A stretch of 6,363 nucleotides of DNA from Candidatus Altarchaeales archaeon WOR_SM1_86-2 (lineage in GTDB: Archaea > Altiarchaeota > Altiarchaeia > IMC4 > MCBC01): positions 1 to 6,363 of the forward strand of contig MCBC01000078.1 in the NCBI GenBank assembly GCA_001723855.1. Reading direction: 5' to 3'. Of the stretch, positions 1 through 5,441 are shown piece after piece. The notes below the pieces were generated by a model, which did not search any database, was not told the origin of the DNA, and saw nothing but the letters and a program-made list of their open reading frames with translations. Numbering within the stretch: position 1 is the first letter of the stretch; each line of letters begins with the position of its first letter. The position numbers were made by a program, and so were the translations under genes.

Positions 1-39
1 AATATTCATTATCTTATTCTTCTATTGCCACAATAAAAA

Positions 40-113
40 CAACCTTCTGAAACAGCAAAATTTCAAAGAAATTTTGTGTTCCAGAACTTGCTTCGCAAGT
101 TCTGCGAAGGTTG
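40..113. repeat. T-shaped nested inverted repeat
   Basis: An outer 8-bp stem, CAACCTTC at 40-47 with GAAGGTTG at 106-113, encloses two further perfect hairpins. The first pairs CAAAATTTC (56-64) with GAAATTTTG (68-76) across an AAA loop. The second pairs CAGAACTTGC (82-91) with GCAAGTTCTG (95-104) across a TTC loop. The order is A-B-B'-C-C'-A', a three-way junction if folded as RNA or extruded as single-stranded DNA. It lies beyond the 3' end of the minus-strand operon. There is no T-run typical of a terminator. It could be a small structured RNA, a protein-bound cruciform or the end of a mobile element; sequence alone does not decide. Confidence 0.6.
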
Positions 114-126
114 ATCATCAGAATGA

Positions 127-174
127 ATGGGGGGTAAACCCCCATGCCTTACCCAACAATATTTAGATTGGGTA
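127..174. repeat. Two adjacent hairpins
   Basis: ATGGGGG (127-133) pairs with CCCCCAT (139-145) over a 5-nt loop. TACCCAA (150-156) pairs with TTGGGTA (168-174) over an 11-nt loop. Both are perfect. They directly follow the T-shaped repeat at 40-113, so about 135 bases consist almost wholly of self-complementary segments. No gene is visible here. A shared structured RNA or a mobile-element end is possible but unproven. Confidence 0.45.
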
Positions 175-262
175 CGATTATGAGCGGGAAAAAATCATAT
201 ACTTTATAATACAATAAAAAATATGATGAATAATTCCTTCCTCCATTACTCTTCGGTCGCTA

Positions 263-384
263 TCGCTCCCTCGTCCTCGCTTCGCTCGGAGCATATACAG
301 GCAGGTATGCGGTTCGCTCACTTCGTTCGCTCATCCAAATTTGCCTATCGGCAAAAACTTCGTATATTCTGATTCCGTTAAATC
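263..384 (+). repeat. Structured repeat element, copy E1
   Basis: This is related to 6141-6259. Shared blocks are TCGCTC near the start, a 15-base identical stretch TCGCTCATCCAAATT (327-341), AACTTCG (356-362) and the terminal ATTCCGTTAAATC (372-384). It folds as a long hairpin. CAG at 302-304 and TATGCG at 306-311 pair with CGTATA at 361-366 and CTG at 369-371, with one G-T wobble. An apical hairpin pairs TTTGCC (340-345) with GGCAAA (350-355). The stem ends directly before ATTCCGTTA. The arms differ in sequence from the second copy but still pair, which supports conserved structure. A TATA-like TTTATAAT (203-210) lies upstream, so plus-strand transcription is conceivable. The strand given is only the orientation of the repeat. 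Confidence 0.55.
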
Positions 385-419
385 AGGAGGTATTGGAAAT
401 AAGCAAATGCAATAATGAG

Positions 420-439
420 TTTTACCGGATCATGGTAAA
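420..439 (-). terminator. Hairpin after the 454-1074 gene
   Basis: TTTACC (421-426) pairs with GGTAAA (434-439) over a 7-nt loop, 14 bases past the stop codon of the minus-strand gene ending at 454. An alternative fold uses GGATC (427-431) with GATCC (447-451). There is no T-run after it in the minus direction, so it is a weak terminator candidate; it could equally stabilise the 3' end. Confidence 0.25.
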
Positions 440-453
440 GGGCATGGATCCCC

Positions 454-1074
454 CTATAGCCTCTTTGAAATAAAATAAAATGCAGCAAAGAGTAGAATGC
501 ATAATATAACGGCACCGAAAATATATTGGAGGGAATATTCGTAGCCTTTTCCTGCCCATGCGTTTATAATCTTTTCCTCCCCTGTATTGATCTCTTTCAA
601 ATAAATCCTGTTTTCCGATAAATGCGAGCGCTCGGACCCCAAAATATCTCTGAGATTCTCTAATTCGCTGTCCAGTTCACTTATGGCATTCCTTTCCATC
701 TCATCCTCCACGAGTAACCTATCACCCCTGCCGAGGGAATAGAATTGCGAATCCACCCTCCAGAGAAACTTTTTTCTCGTGCTCACAACCACCAGTGTTT
801 TCTCCACCCTGCACGGAAATTCAAGCAGCGGGATCTCAACATCATGGTTGGAGAAGTTACTTTTGAATCTCAATACGACCATGTCCCCCTCTTTTTCCAC
901 GATATTGTCACCCCATTCCGGAGAAAAATCCGCATCCATATCCTGCCCCCTGATCAAACAAAAACCCTCCACGGCTTCATCCGTGACCTTGAGGTCATAC
1001 ACCGCCGAGTTTATACTGCCTGCGGAAACCCCCGTCCCGAGCAGGGTTAAAAGAATAAACACCCCTATTTTCAT
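454..1074 (-). CDS. Exported protein with signal peptide and C-terminal membrane anchor
   Basis: This encodes 206 residues of unknown function. The N-terminus has a hydrophobic stretch ending in VSA-GS near residue 18, a typical signal-peptide cleavage site. Residues about 19-125 look beta-rich and hold two cysteines (39 and 88) that could form a disulfide outside the cell. Residues about 126-165 are charged and helical with heptad-like leucines, perhaps a short coiled coil. Residues 183-203 form one membrane helix, followed by a short basic tail (SKRL). The inferred topology is type I: ectodomain outside, C-terminus inside. The ATG at 1074 is chosen because the signal peptide starts there. 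No Shine-Dalgarno motif is seen. The gene lies 43 bases downstream of the Yip1-like gene, either in the same operon or from a promoter in that gap. I do not recognise a named family. Confidence 0.85.
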   Translation of the reverse strand: MKIGVFILLTLLGTGVSAGSINSAVYDLKVTDEAVEGFCLIRGQDMDADFSPEWGDNIVEKEGDMVVLRFKSNFSNHDVEIPLLEFPCRVEKTLVVVSTRKKFLWRVDSQFYSLGRGDRLLVEDEMERNAISELDSELENLRDILGSERSHLSENRIYLKEINTGEEKIINAWAGKGYEYSLQYIFGAVILCILLFAAFYFISKRL

Positions 1075-1117
1075 CTCAACTTATTTGTTATTATTTATTT
1101 TTAAAAAAATTATAAAA
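1075..1117 (-). promoter_or_regulatory. T-rich gap: possible terminator and promoter
   Basis: On the minus strand this 43-base gap has the run TTTTTTT (1103-1109), suited to archaeal T-rich termination after the Yip1-like gene. It also has a TATA-like TTTTATAAT (1109-1117) centred about 39 bases before the ATG at 1074. Either would partly uncouple the last gene from the upstream one. Base composition alone makes such motifs likely in AT-rich DNA, so both roles are tentative. Confidence 0.3.
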
Positions 1118-1804
1118 TCATAAAAAATCAAGTTCCTCAAAAAATGATTGATAATAGTGGAAATACGGTCTCAGCAGCCACACCAGCTGAAATCCGACAA
1201 GCAGCGTGAGAATTCCCCCGACCATGAGAGGTATAAGCCAGAGAGGCAGTTCCGATCCCTTAACGTCTGCTTCATCCTCCCCTGCCTTTTTCTCCATAAC
1301 TTCTCTTCCAAGCACGTTCTTTGCACCGGCCAGCAGATAAACGGCTCCGCACAACCCTGCCAACGCAAACAATGCATAGTGTATGCCGTGTATCAAAATA
1401 TGCGAGTCGGTGGTTAGAGAAAAGACAAAAACAACGGGCGAAAATGAAACTAAAACGGTGGATGCGATCGAATAACTCACGGAAAGCAGAGAGAGCATCT
1501 GTTTGAAATTTACTCTCAGCCCGATCAACGCGCCTATGACAAAGTATGCCGGGGAGGTAGCATAGAGGGGTATTAAAAGCAAAAGCGGCATCTTCACCAT
1601 ATCCATCGGGATAACGATGGGGTAAGTTTTTCCTGCAAACAAACCCATCACCGCGCCGTAGATCGCACAGAAAAATACGATCGTCAGAGCCGAGCCGAGC
1701 AGGTACCTGTTAAGATTTCTCTCTTCTTTGATTTCATCAAATACCCTTTTCCTTTCCCTCAAAAATTCTATAAATACCGCATATCCTTGCTTATTTTTTT
1801 CCAT
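1118..1804 (-). CDS. Yip1-like polytopic membrane protein
   Basis: This encodes 228 residues. A charged cytosolic-looking N-terminus (1-30, with EFLRERKRVFDEIKEE) precedes about five membrane helices, at roughly 34-56, 72-95, 105-130, 139-162 and 187-211. A charged loop (165-185) sits before the last helix. The second segment starts KMPLLLLIPLYATSPAYF and the last contains VGFQLVWLLRPYF. From memory these resemble a prokaryotic Yip1-like family, often labelled 'actin-binding WH2 domain-containing protein', whose C-terminus carries a G-x-Q-x-x-W-x-L-R-P-F-like motif. Its biochemical role is unknown; that label should not be read as function. The ATG at 1804 follows an A-rich stretch without a Shine-Dalgarno motif. 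It overlaps the possible 61-codon frame upstream by 37 bases and probably shares its promoter, module A. Confidence 0.85.
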   Translation of the reverse strand: MEKNKQGYAVFIEFLRERKRVFDEIKEERNLNRYLLGSALTIVFFCAIYGAVMGLFAGKTYPIVIPMDMVKMPLLLLIPLYATSPAYFVIGALIGLRVNFKQMLSLLSVSYSIASTVLVSFSPVVFVFSLTTDSHILIHGIHYALFALAGLCGAVYLLAGAKNVLGREVMEKKAGEDEADVKGSELPLWLIPLMVGGILTLLVGFQLVWLLRPYFHYYQSFFEELDFL

Positions 1805-1953
1805 TTTTTATTTGTTTTGATTTTAGATGATACCGGGTAAGATACTGAAGCGGGTTTGCGTATAACATTTCTGCAGTCCCTGAAGTTTTGCACGCGGCAT
1901 GCCACCATCTCTCCAATTACCATTCCGGGATTTATCTTTTGATTGTTTTTCAT
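1768..1953 (-). CDS. Possible small leaderless protein, 61 residues
   Basis: An ATG at 1953 opens a 61-codon frame beginning MKNNQKINPGMVIGEM and ending with a lysine-rich tail. It has two cysteines (19 and 27) and no membrane helix. The case for it is positional: the ATG lies 31 bases past the centre of the TATA-like box in module A, matching the spacing of the start at 4834 to module B. That would make the transcript nearly leaderless at this ATG. It overlaps the start of the Yip1-like gene by 37 bases. The case against is its short length, lack of any family resemblance, and the lysine-rich end, which could simply reflect A-rich DNA. The region may instead be a long 5' leader for the Yip1-like gene. 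Confidence 0.35.
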   Translation of the reverse strand: MKNNQKINPGMVIGEMVACRVQNFRDCRNVIRKPASVSYPVSSKIKTNKKWKKISKDMRYL

Positions 1954-1971
1954 TCTTAAAGAATATATGGG

Positions 1972-2033
1972 TGAAACAACTAATAAATTCATTATGAAAT
2001 GCGTTTCACAGGGGCGTGAAATGTGTTTCCCGG
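1972..2033 (-). promoter_or_regulatory. Promoter-operator module A
   Basis: This matches 4851-4912 at 51 of 62 positions without gaps. It holds two palindromic sites, GTGAAATGTGTTTCCC (2016-2031) and ATGAAATGCGTTTCAC (1994-2009), exactly 22 bases apart, about two helical turns. A third half-site TGAAA (1972-1976) lies 23 bases further. On the minus strand the TATA-like ATTTATTAG (1980-1988) lies between the second site and the half-site. The expected transcription start is near 1957, just before the ATG at 1953. Sites upstream of the TATA box could serve an activator or a repressor. The upstream end is 8 bases from the stop codon of the lipoprotein gene. Confidence 0.6.
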
Positions 2034-2041
2034 CATCTAAA

Positions 2042-3508
2042 TTAATCAGCACCCATATCAAATACACCTTTTTTATAGCAAACATTTTTTCCGTATTCAT
2101 CCCGGTAATCGAGATAACCGAAATAGTATCTTTCGCCTTTACCTTCTCTGTAGAGATATACCGCAAGTTGAAGATAGCAGTCGTCATAACACCCTGTTTG
2201 ATTTTTAACATCCGCACATTTACCGCTGCATAAACTTGGATCTTCCCATCTAAGTGCGACATCCCCCAGGCACCTTAACCTGCAGTCCTTTATTCCTATA
2301 TCACTGCAGTAACCGGGATTTCGTGTCAAACCAAGACAGGCAAGTTTGAAATCGTAACCCCTTACTTTTCCGCACAACACGTCATTTTCGCTCATGATCG
2401 CTATGTCAAAATAACATTCATCCTTCATTTTCAAATCATTTATCTTTCCGCAAAATGCCTCGTCCCCGAGGAGTCTTGCAAAAGAAAAATAGCAGTATCC
2501 CGTGTATTCCACAGAATCGATTTTTTCACAGAGCAGGGAGTTGTTTGTTTTTCTTGCTAAATTCCAGAAGCACTCATCCCTGAACATGCACTTTGCTATT
2601 TCCTCGCAGTGAGTTTCATGATAATCCTCATACTTAATTCCATGTTTGCACCGCTCCCTGATATCTATATTCTCAACTTCTTCACATATTGATGTGTCAT
2701 TATTCATTTCTGCGGCATCCTTATAACAATAATCCCGCAACAGCACATCCCCCCCGCTCATCATCCCGCAAAGGGATGCATTCCCCGCCGCCCTCGCTAA
2801 TTTCCGGTAGCACAGGTCCTTATCAGGTCCCAGGTCTCTATATAAGGTTTCACAGATATTTTCGTCATATACATTCAGTTTACCGTCCTCTTCCCTTACG
2901 GCATACTCGTATGTTTTTTTGTCGTCCGTCTCCAGGGTTACGGTATTTTTTTCTTCGTTAAGTTTGAGTGCTACGGAGTGTTCACCCTTTGTGACGGTGA
3001 TTGTTTTATTGTCCGCACTCTTTCTGACTTCGGCATTTTCTGCCCACGACAACCCCCGGCTGCCTATCAGGAATTCTTCTATAAACCATTCGCTGTACCA
3101 CTCGCTGTCATTTCTTAAGATGTCATTCCAGCTGAATAAATATCTCACATCATCCGGAACTTCCGGTTTTATCTCCTCTTGATTATCATATATATGAAAT
3201 TTCACATAACATCCGTCTCTAACATCCTCTTCCTCAATTTCATCACAAAAATCTGCGCTGTTGTGTTTAATTGCCAGATGATAATTTCTTTTGTCCGGAT
3301 TTGTGATCCTGTCAAATTCTTCAATGCGCACAAAACAGTCATCTTTTGTGTCAATATTCGTAATTTTTTCGCATATTTCTGCCGGCAGGGGAGCATCAGG
3401 GATGGAATATCTGGGGTAAGAAGTAAGGACTTTATCTTCAATAATGCACCCGCTGATTAATGCGATTGCGATTATTATTCCAGGTAATATTTTTTGATAA
3501 TTTTCCAT
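2042..3508 (-). CDS. Cysteine-repeat surface lipoprotein
   Basis: This encodes 488 residues, with an N-terminal hydrophobic segment ending in the lipobox LISG-C21, so it is predicted to be lipid-anchored on the outer face of the membrane. Apart from Cys21 there are 27 cysteines with a strict rhythm: pairs 12 residues apart (14 in two repeats), with usually 14 to the next pair, giving a 26-residue unit. Examples start at Cys275, 301, 327, 353 and 379, with the pattern LCxKI then KDECYxxIA. Two units precede (Cys46/58 and 88/100) and about nine follow (219-477) an inserted domain at about 118-213. That insert begins near FSWNDI and is beta-rich at its end; I remember similar FSW(D/N)-containing domains from euryarchaeal hypothetical proteins. 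The repeats probably form disulfide-linked helical hairpins. Ligand and role are unknown. It is the last gene of operon B and overlaps the YdjM-like gene by 34 bases. Confidence 0.85.
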   Translation of the reverse strand: MENYQKILPGIIIAIALISGCIIEDKVLTSYPRYSIPDAPLPAEICEKITNIDTKDDCFVRIEEFDRITNPDKRNYHLAIKHNSADFCDEIEEEDVRDGCYVKFHIYDNQEEIKPEVPDDVRYLFSWNDILRNDSEWYSEWFIEEFLIGSRGLSWAENAEVRKSADNKTITVTKGEHSVALKLNEEKNTVTLETDDKKTYEYAVREEDGKLNVYDENICETLYRDLGPDKDLCYRKLARAAGNASLCGMMSGGDVLLRDYCYKDAAEMNNDTSICEEVENIDIRERCKHGIKYEDYHETHCEEIAKCMFRDECFWNLARKTNNSLLCEKIDSVEYTGYCYFSFARLLGDEAFCGKINDLKMKDECYFDIAIMSENDVLCGKVRGYDFKLACLGLTRNPGYCSDIGIKDCRLRCLGDVALRWEDPSLCSGKCADVKNQTGCYDDCYLQLAVYLYREGKGERYYFGYLDYRDEYGKNVCYKKGVFDMGAD

Positions 3509-3987
3509 TTTCGTTTATTATTTATAAAAAATTTTATCAATAAAGTCATAATAATTGCTAAAATCACAAGCCCTAATGTCAGACAATCTACTGCCCAGAA
3601 TGCTTCTATCCCGATCGGTTCATAGGAGAGCGGGTAAAGCAGAAGATAATGATGAACGCCCCCAAACGGATACATGGTGATGTCCAAGGCAAAATGAGAT
3701 GCTATTCCAATAACAAAAAGTGCTAATACGACCTTAAAATCCTTAAAAAACGATGCTGTAAAAACCCCGAGCAGGAATGCTCCAAGCGGGCTGTGCATAA
3801 CGACCATGATACTTTCTGCCGCATTCATGTTAAAAAACATCATGGGAGCGGCTAAAAACACTTTTGCATCAGGCAGTATCGAGCCCAAAAGTATCACTGC
3901 CCTGTATCTCTCAACCCCTTCATACCTCATATGCAATACAAGGTATATGATCCATCCAAGCGCAATGTGCGCAACCAAACACGGCAT
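3475..3987 (-). CDS. YdjM-like membrane-bound predicted metal-dependent hydrolase
   Basis: This encodes 170 residues with about four to five membrane helices. The motif set of the YdjM/DUF457 family can be read in order: His7 in the first helix (LVAHIALG), the SILPD motif with Asp40, His65-Ser66 (MHSPLG), then SHFALD with His98 and Asp102. A further His112-His113 pair follows. These histidines and aspartates are thought to bind metal in the family. The family is called 'membrane-bound metal-dependent hydrolase' from sequence; substrates are generally not established, so only the fold class is claimed. The C-terminus is very basic (NNKRKWKIIKKYY) and its coding bases overlap the lipoprotein start. 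The ATG at 3987 lies 5 bases after the upstream stop, implying co-translation. An alternative reading as a general integral membrane protein is less likely given the ordered motifs. Confidence 0.82.
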   Translation of the reverse strand: MPCLVAHIALGWIIYLVLHMRYEGVERYRAVILLGSILPDAKVFLAAPMMFFNMNAAESIMVVMHSPLGAFLLGVFTASFFKDFKVVLALFVIGIASHFALDITMYPFGGVHHYLLLYPLSYEPIGIEAFWAVDCLTLGLVILAIIMTLLIKFFINNKRKWKIIKKYYLE

Positions 3988-3992
3988 TTTAT

Positions 3993-4346
3993 TTATTTTT
4001 CCAGTGCACTTAACTTATTCTCTAATTCATCCAACCTCTCCAAAATCTTATCGTGGTTCTCAAACACCCTCCTCTGAACAGGGTTTAAGCGGGCATATAT
4101 CTCTGCCTCCCTCTGGTATATCCTTGATTGTTTAAGTTCGATGTAACCCAGGAGTAGCATAAGCCCCATTGAAGCCGCCAGCACAACCACCAGCCAGTAT
4201 CTTCCGCTCAGGAATTCAAAGTACGGATACTGCTTCATGCTCGTAACCGTGACAAATACCATCATCAAAAATGTCAGGTACCCCACCCAGTATCTTCCCC
4301 TGTCAAATACTATCTTCGCCTTAATTAACCTGTCTTTCATTTCCAT
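3993..4346 (-). CDS. Small membrane protein with two helices and a coiled-coil tail
   Basis: This encodes 117 residues. A basic N-terminus (KDRLIKAKIVFDRGRYW) leads into a helix at about 19-36, then a short loop and a second helix at about 50-68. The remaining 48 residues are charged. Residues 97-115 (NHDKILERLDELENKLSAL) have heptad leucines typical of a short coiled coil, so the protein may oligomerise or bind a partner on the cytosolic side. The start overlaps the end of the upstream gene by 10 bases, and the stop lies 5 bases before the next ATG, placing it inside operon B. I do not assign a family or function. A second ATG two codons downstream (4340) is an equally possible start. Confidence 0.82.
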   Translation of the reverse strand: MEMKDRLIKAKIVFDRGRYWVGYLTFLMMVFVTVTSMKQYPYFEFLSGRYWLVVVLAASMGLMLLLGYIELKQSRIYQREAEIYARLNPVQRRVFENHDKILERLDELENKLSALEK

Positions 4347-4834
4347 CTTAATTTTACGTTCAATCCCCTGAAATCAATCTCCCATTCCCTCAGAATGAAA
4401 TAAATCAAAAGTAAAACCGCCGAGAGGTTCAGCGGCGCAAACATAAGTTTTACATTCCCTGTTTTGTAAATCTCATCCGCCATTACATGCACTTTGTTAT
4501 CTTCCAGCAGCACTGTTCCGCCAACCCGGATGCCGTCACCGTTTTTGATTTGGTGTGCTATCGGAGTATTTCCGTCCACCACAGCATATATTTTCTCGCA
4601 TCCTATGAACGGGTATTTTTCCAGTTCAAATTCCATTAAACCATCCCTTGTTTCAATCCCCGTTACCTCACCCCCCGTATAAACCTCCAATCCATCCATG
4701 CCCTCTTTATTCTCAATTATATATGAAAATGGAACCTGTGGGGGTTTTAAATGCTCCGGGGTTTCATAAATGCTGAAGATGCACAACCCAAGCAGTAATA
4801 CCAGAGACGCCGCACCAGTGATTCTTGTTATCAT
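4337..4834 (-). CDS. Membrane-anchored protein with small beta (OB-like) domain
   Basis: This encodes 165 residues from the ATG at 4834. One membrane helix near the N-terminus (residues about 4-22) is followed by an extracytoplasmic domain of about 110 residues, and a second helix lies at about 135-148 before a basic tail. The middle part alternates beta strands and glycine turns (GGEVTGIETRDG, then GDGIRVGGTVLLEDNKVHV), which resembles an OB-fold, though I cannot prove it. The frame extends to a GTG at 4858, but that codon lies upstream of or beside the expected transcription start. The TATA-like box at 4859-4867 is 29 bases before the ATG at 4834, favouring a leaderless start there. It is the first gene of operon B and overlaps the next by 10 bases. 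Function unknown; the neighbours suggest the envelope. Confidence 0.8.
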   Translation of the reverse strand: MITRITGAASLVLLLGLCIFSIYETPEHLKPPQVPFSYIIENKEGMDGLEVYTGGEVTGIETRDGLMEFELEKYPFIGCEKIYAVVDGNTPIAHQIKNGDGIRVGGTVLLEDNKVHVMADEIYKTGNVKLMFAPLNLSAVLLLIYFILREWEIDFRGLNVKLRWK

Positions 4835-4850
4835 TTTTAAACAAAAACGA

Positions 4851-4912
4851 TGAAACACCTAATAAATCGCGGGTGAAATGTGTTTCACAGATGCGTGAAA
4901 TGTGTTTTCCGG
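4851..4912 (-). promoter_or_regulatory. Promoter-operator module B
   Basis: This is the counterpart of 1972-2033, 62 bases, same order of parts. Its sites are GTGAAATGTGTTTCAC (4873-4888, a perfect 6-bp dyad around TGTG) and GTGAAATGTGTTTTCC (4895-4910), 22 bases apart. A half-site TGAAA at 4851-4855 lies 23 bases from the site centred in the module. The minus-strand TATA-like box ATTTATTAG is at 4859-4867. The expected start is near 4836, giving an almost leaderless mRNA for the gene at 4834. Conserved arrangement in both modules suggests binding by one regulator. Confidence 0.65.
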
Positions 4913-4934
4913 TCAAATACCTAATGCGCATAAT

Positions 4935-4994
4935 TTAACCACCTATGAATCTTCTTTTTTTGTAGTAATGAAATCGGTATGCTTAGGTGGTTAA
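4935..4994. repeat. 11-bp inverted repeat around a 38-base spacer
   Basis: TTAACCACCTA (4935-4945) is perfectly complementary in reverse to TAGGTGGTTAA (4984-4994). The spacer is AT-rich and contains a run of seven Ts. This could be a long hairpin, paired operator half-sites, or the trace of a tiny mobile element. I see no target duplication directly outside it. Confidence 0.45.
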
Positions 4995-5073
4995 TATAAA
5001 AATCCCCTGATCGAAGCGATGGGTTAACGGGATATTCATTTATTAAATCAGGATAATATAACATCCATATTGT

Positions 5074-5139
5074 GCATAAACGCAATATTGCGGTTATGCC
5101 CCCAACTTGGAGGGATAAACGCAATACTGCGTTTATCCC
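5074..5139. repeat. Tandem palindromes with a shared core
   Basis: The first palindrome (5074-5099) pairs GCATAA with TTATGC and CGCAAT with ATTGCG around one mismatch. The second (5112-5139) is a perfect 12-bp stem, GGGATAAACGCA with TGCGTTTATCCC, over an ATAC loop. Both hold ATAAACGCAATA, 39 bases apart. Between them lies a small palindrome, CCAACTTGG (5102-5110). A partial core, TATACGCAAT, recurs at 5145-5154. Candidates are regulator-binding sites or a structured RNA; the position is between divergent genes. Confidence 0.5.
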
Positions 5140-5369
5140 GTAGTTATACGCAATCGCTCAGCATCTTTTAAAACTGAAATTTCAAACAAAAAAATAACCA
5201 TCAAATGTGCATAAAAATTTAAGAAATATTTATTTAATTAATCTGGATAAAAAATCCATTAATAATTTGAATTGAAAATTGAAGAAATTCAACTTTATTT
5301 ATATTTATTTATTTAGTAATTAACATCTACGATTCATCCAAAGGCGACGTATCTAAAAGTTCTGATATT
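5140..5369. other. AT-rich non-coding stretch
   Basis: No gene is visible. The DNA is strongly AT-rich with repeated TTTATTTA-like runs (about 5228-5325). Minor inverted repeats are TGGAT (5244-5248) with ATCCA (5254-5258), and TTGAATT (5267-5273) with AATTCAA (5286-5292). TGTGCATAAA occurs at 5206-5215 and also at 5071-5080. It may be the upstream flank of the plus-strand promoter; nothing firmer can be said. Confidence 0.5.
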
Positions 5370-5381
5370 ATGCCAAACAGG

Positions 5382-5389
5382 TATAAAAG
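5382..5389 (+). promoter_or_regulatory. TATA box of the plus-strand gene
   Basis: TATAAAAG lies about 65 bases before the ATG at 5451, which puts the expected transcription start near 5410-5415 and leaves a leader of about 35-40 bases. This agrees with the presence of a ribosome-binding motif in this gene, unlike the minus-strand genes. Confidence 0.5.
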
Positions 5390-5404
5390 CGACATTTATG
5401 TCGC
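5389..5404. promoter_or_regulatory. Palindromic operator next to the TATA box
   Basis: GCGACATTTATGTCGC has perfect 7-bp arms around TT. It begins at the last base of the TATA box and ends before the expected transcription start, the usual place for an archaeal repressor site. A single GCGAC half-site also occurs upstream at 5344-5348. The motif differs from the sites of modules A and B, so a different regulator is implied. Confidence 0.5.
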
Positions 5405-5441
5405 ATATATCGTAGTTATATCCAATATTATAATACCCAAT

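Noticed and set aside
100..130. C/D box small RNA (TGATGA on the minus strand near 115-120).
   Set aside because: A C-box-like hexamer is present but no properly spaced D, C' and D' boxes were found.
223..372. A 49-codon plus-strand frame after a TATA-like box.
   Set aside because: It runs through the structured element E1, whose arms explain the sequence better, and shows no protein features.
384..409. AGGAGGT followed by an ATG.
   Set aside because: It looks like a Shine-Dalgarno motif but the ATG is 16 bases away and meets a stop after one further codon.
745..1506. Plus-strand open frames opposite the two left-hand genes (745-1050, 779-1123, 1148-1417, 1321-1506).
   Set aside because: They lie antisense to genes with clear signal peptide or membrane helices and have no recognisable domains or start signals.
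1972..2033. CRISPR array made of the repeated GTGAAA sites.
   Set aside because: Only two adjacent sites per locus with 6-base gaps between the 16-base units; there are no spacers or cas genes.
1954..2262. Upstream extension of the small frame to 2262.
   Set aside because: It runs through the end of the lipoprotein gene and the promoter module; only the part from ATG 1953 fits the promoter.
4835..4858. GTG at 4858 as the start of the first gene of operon B.
   Set aside because: It lies beside the TATA-like box and upstream of the expected transcription start; ATG 4834 fits and leads straight into the membrane helix.
4921..5124. Minus-strand 67-codon frame.
   Set aside because: It covers the inverted repeats of the intergenic region, and its sequence shows no domain; chance frame.
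4913..5369. Replication origin.
   Set aside because: AT-rich DNA with palindromes is suggestive, but no origin-recognition-box motif and no Orc1/Cdc6 gene is present.
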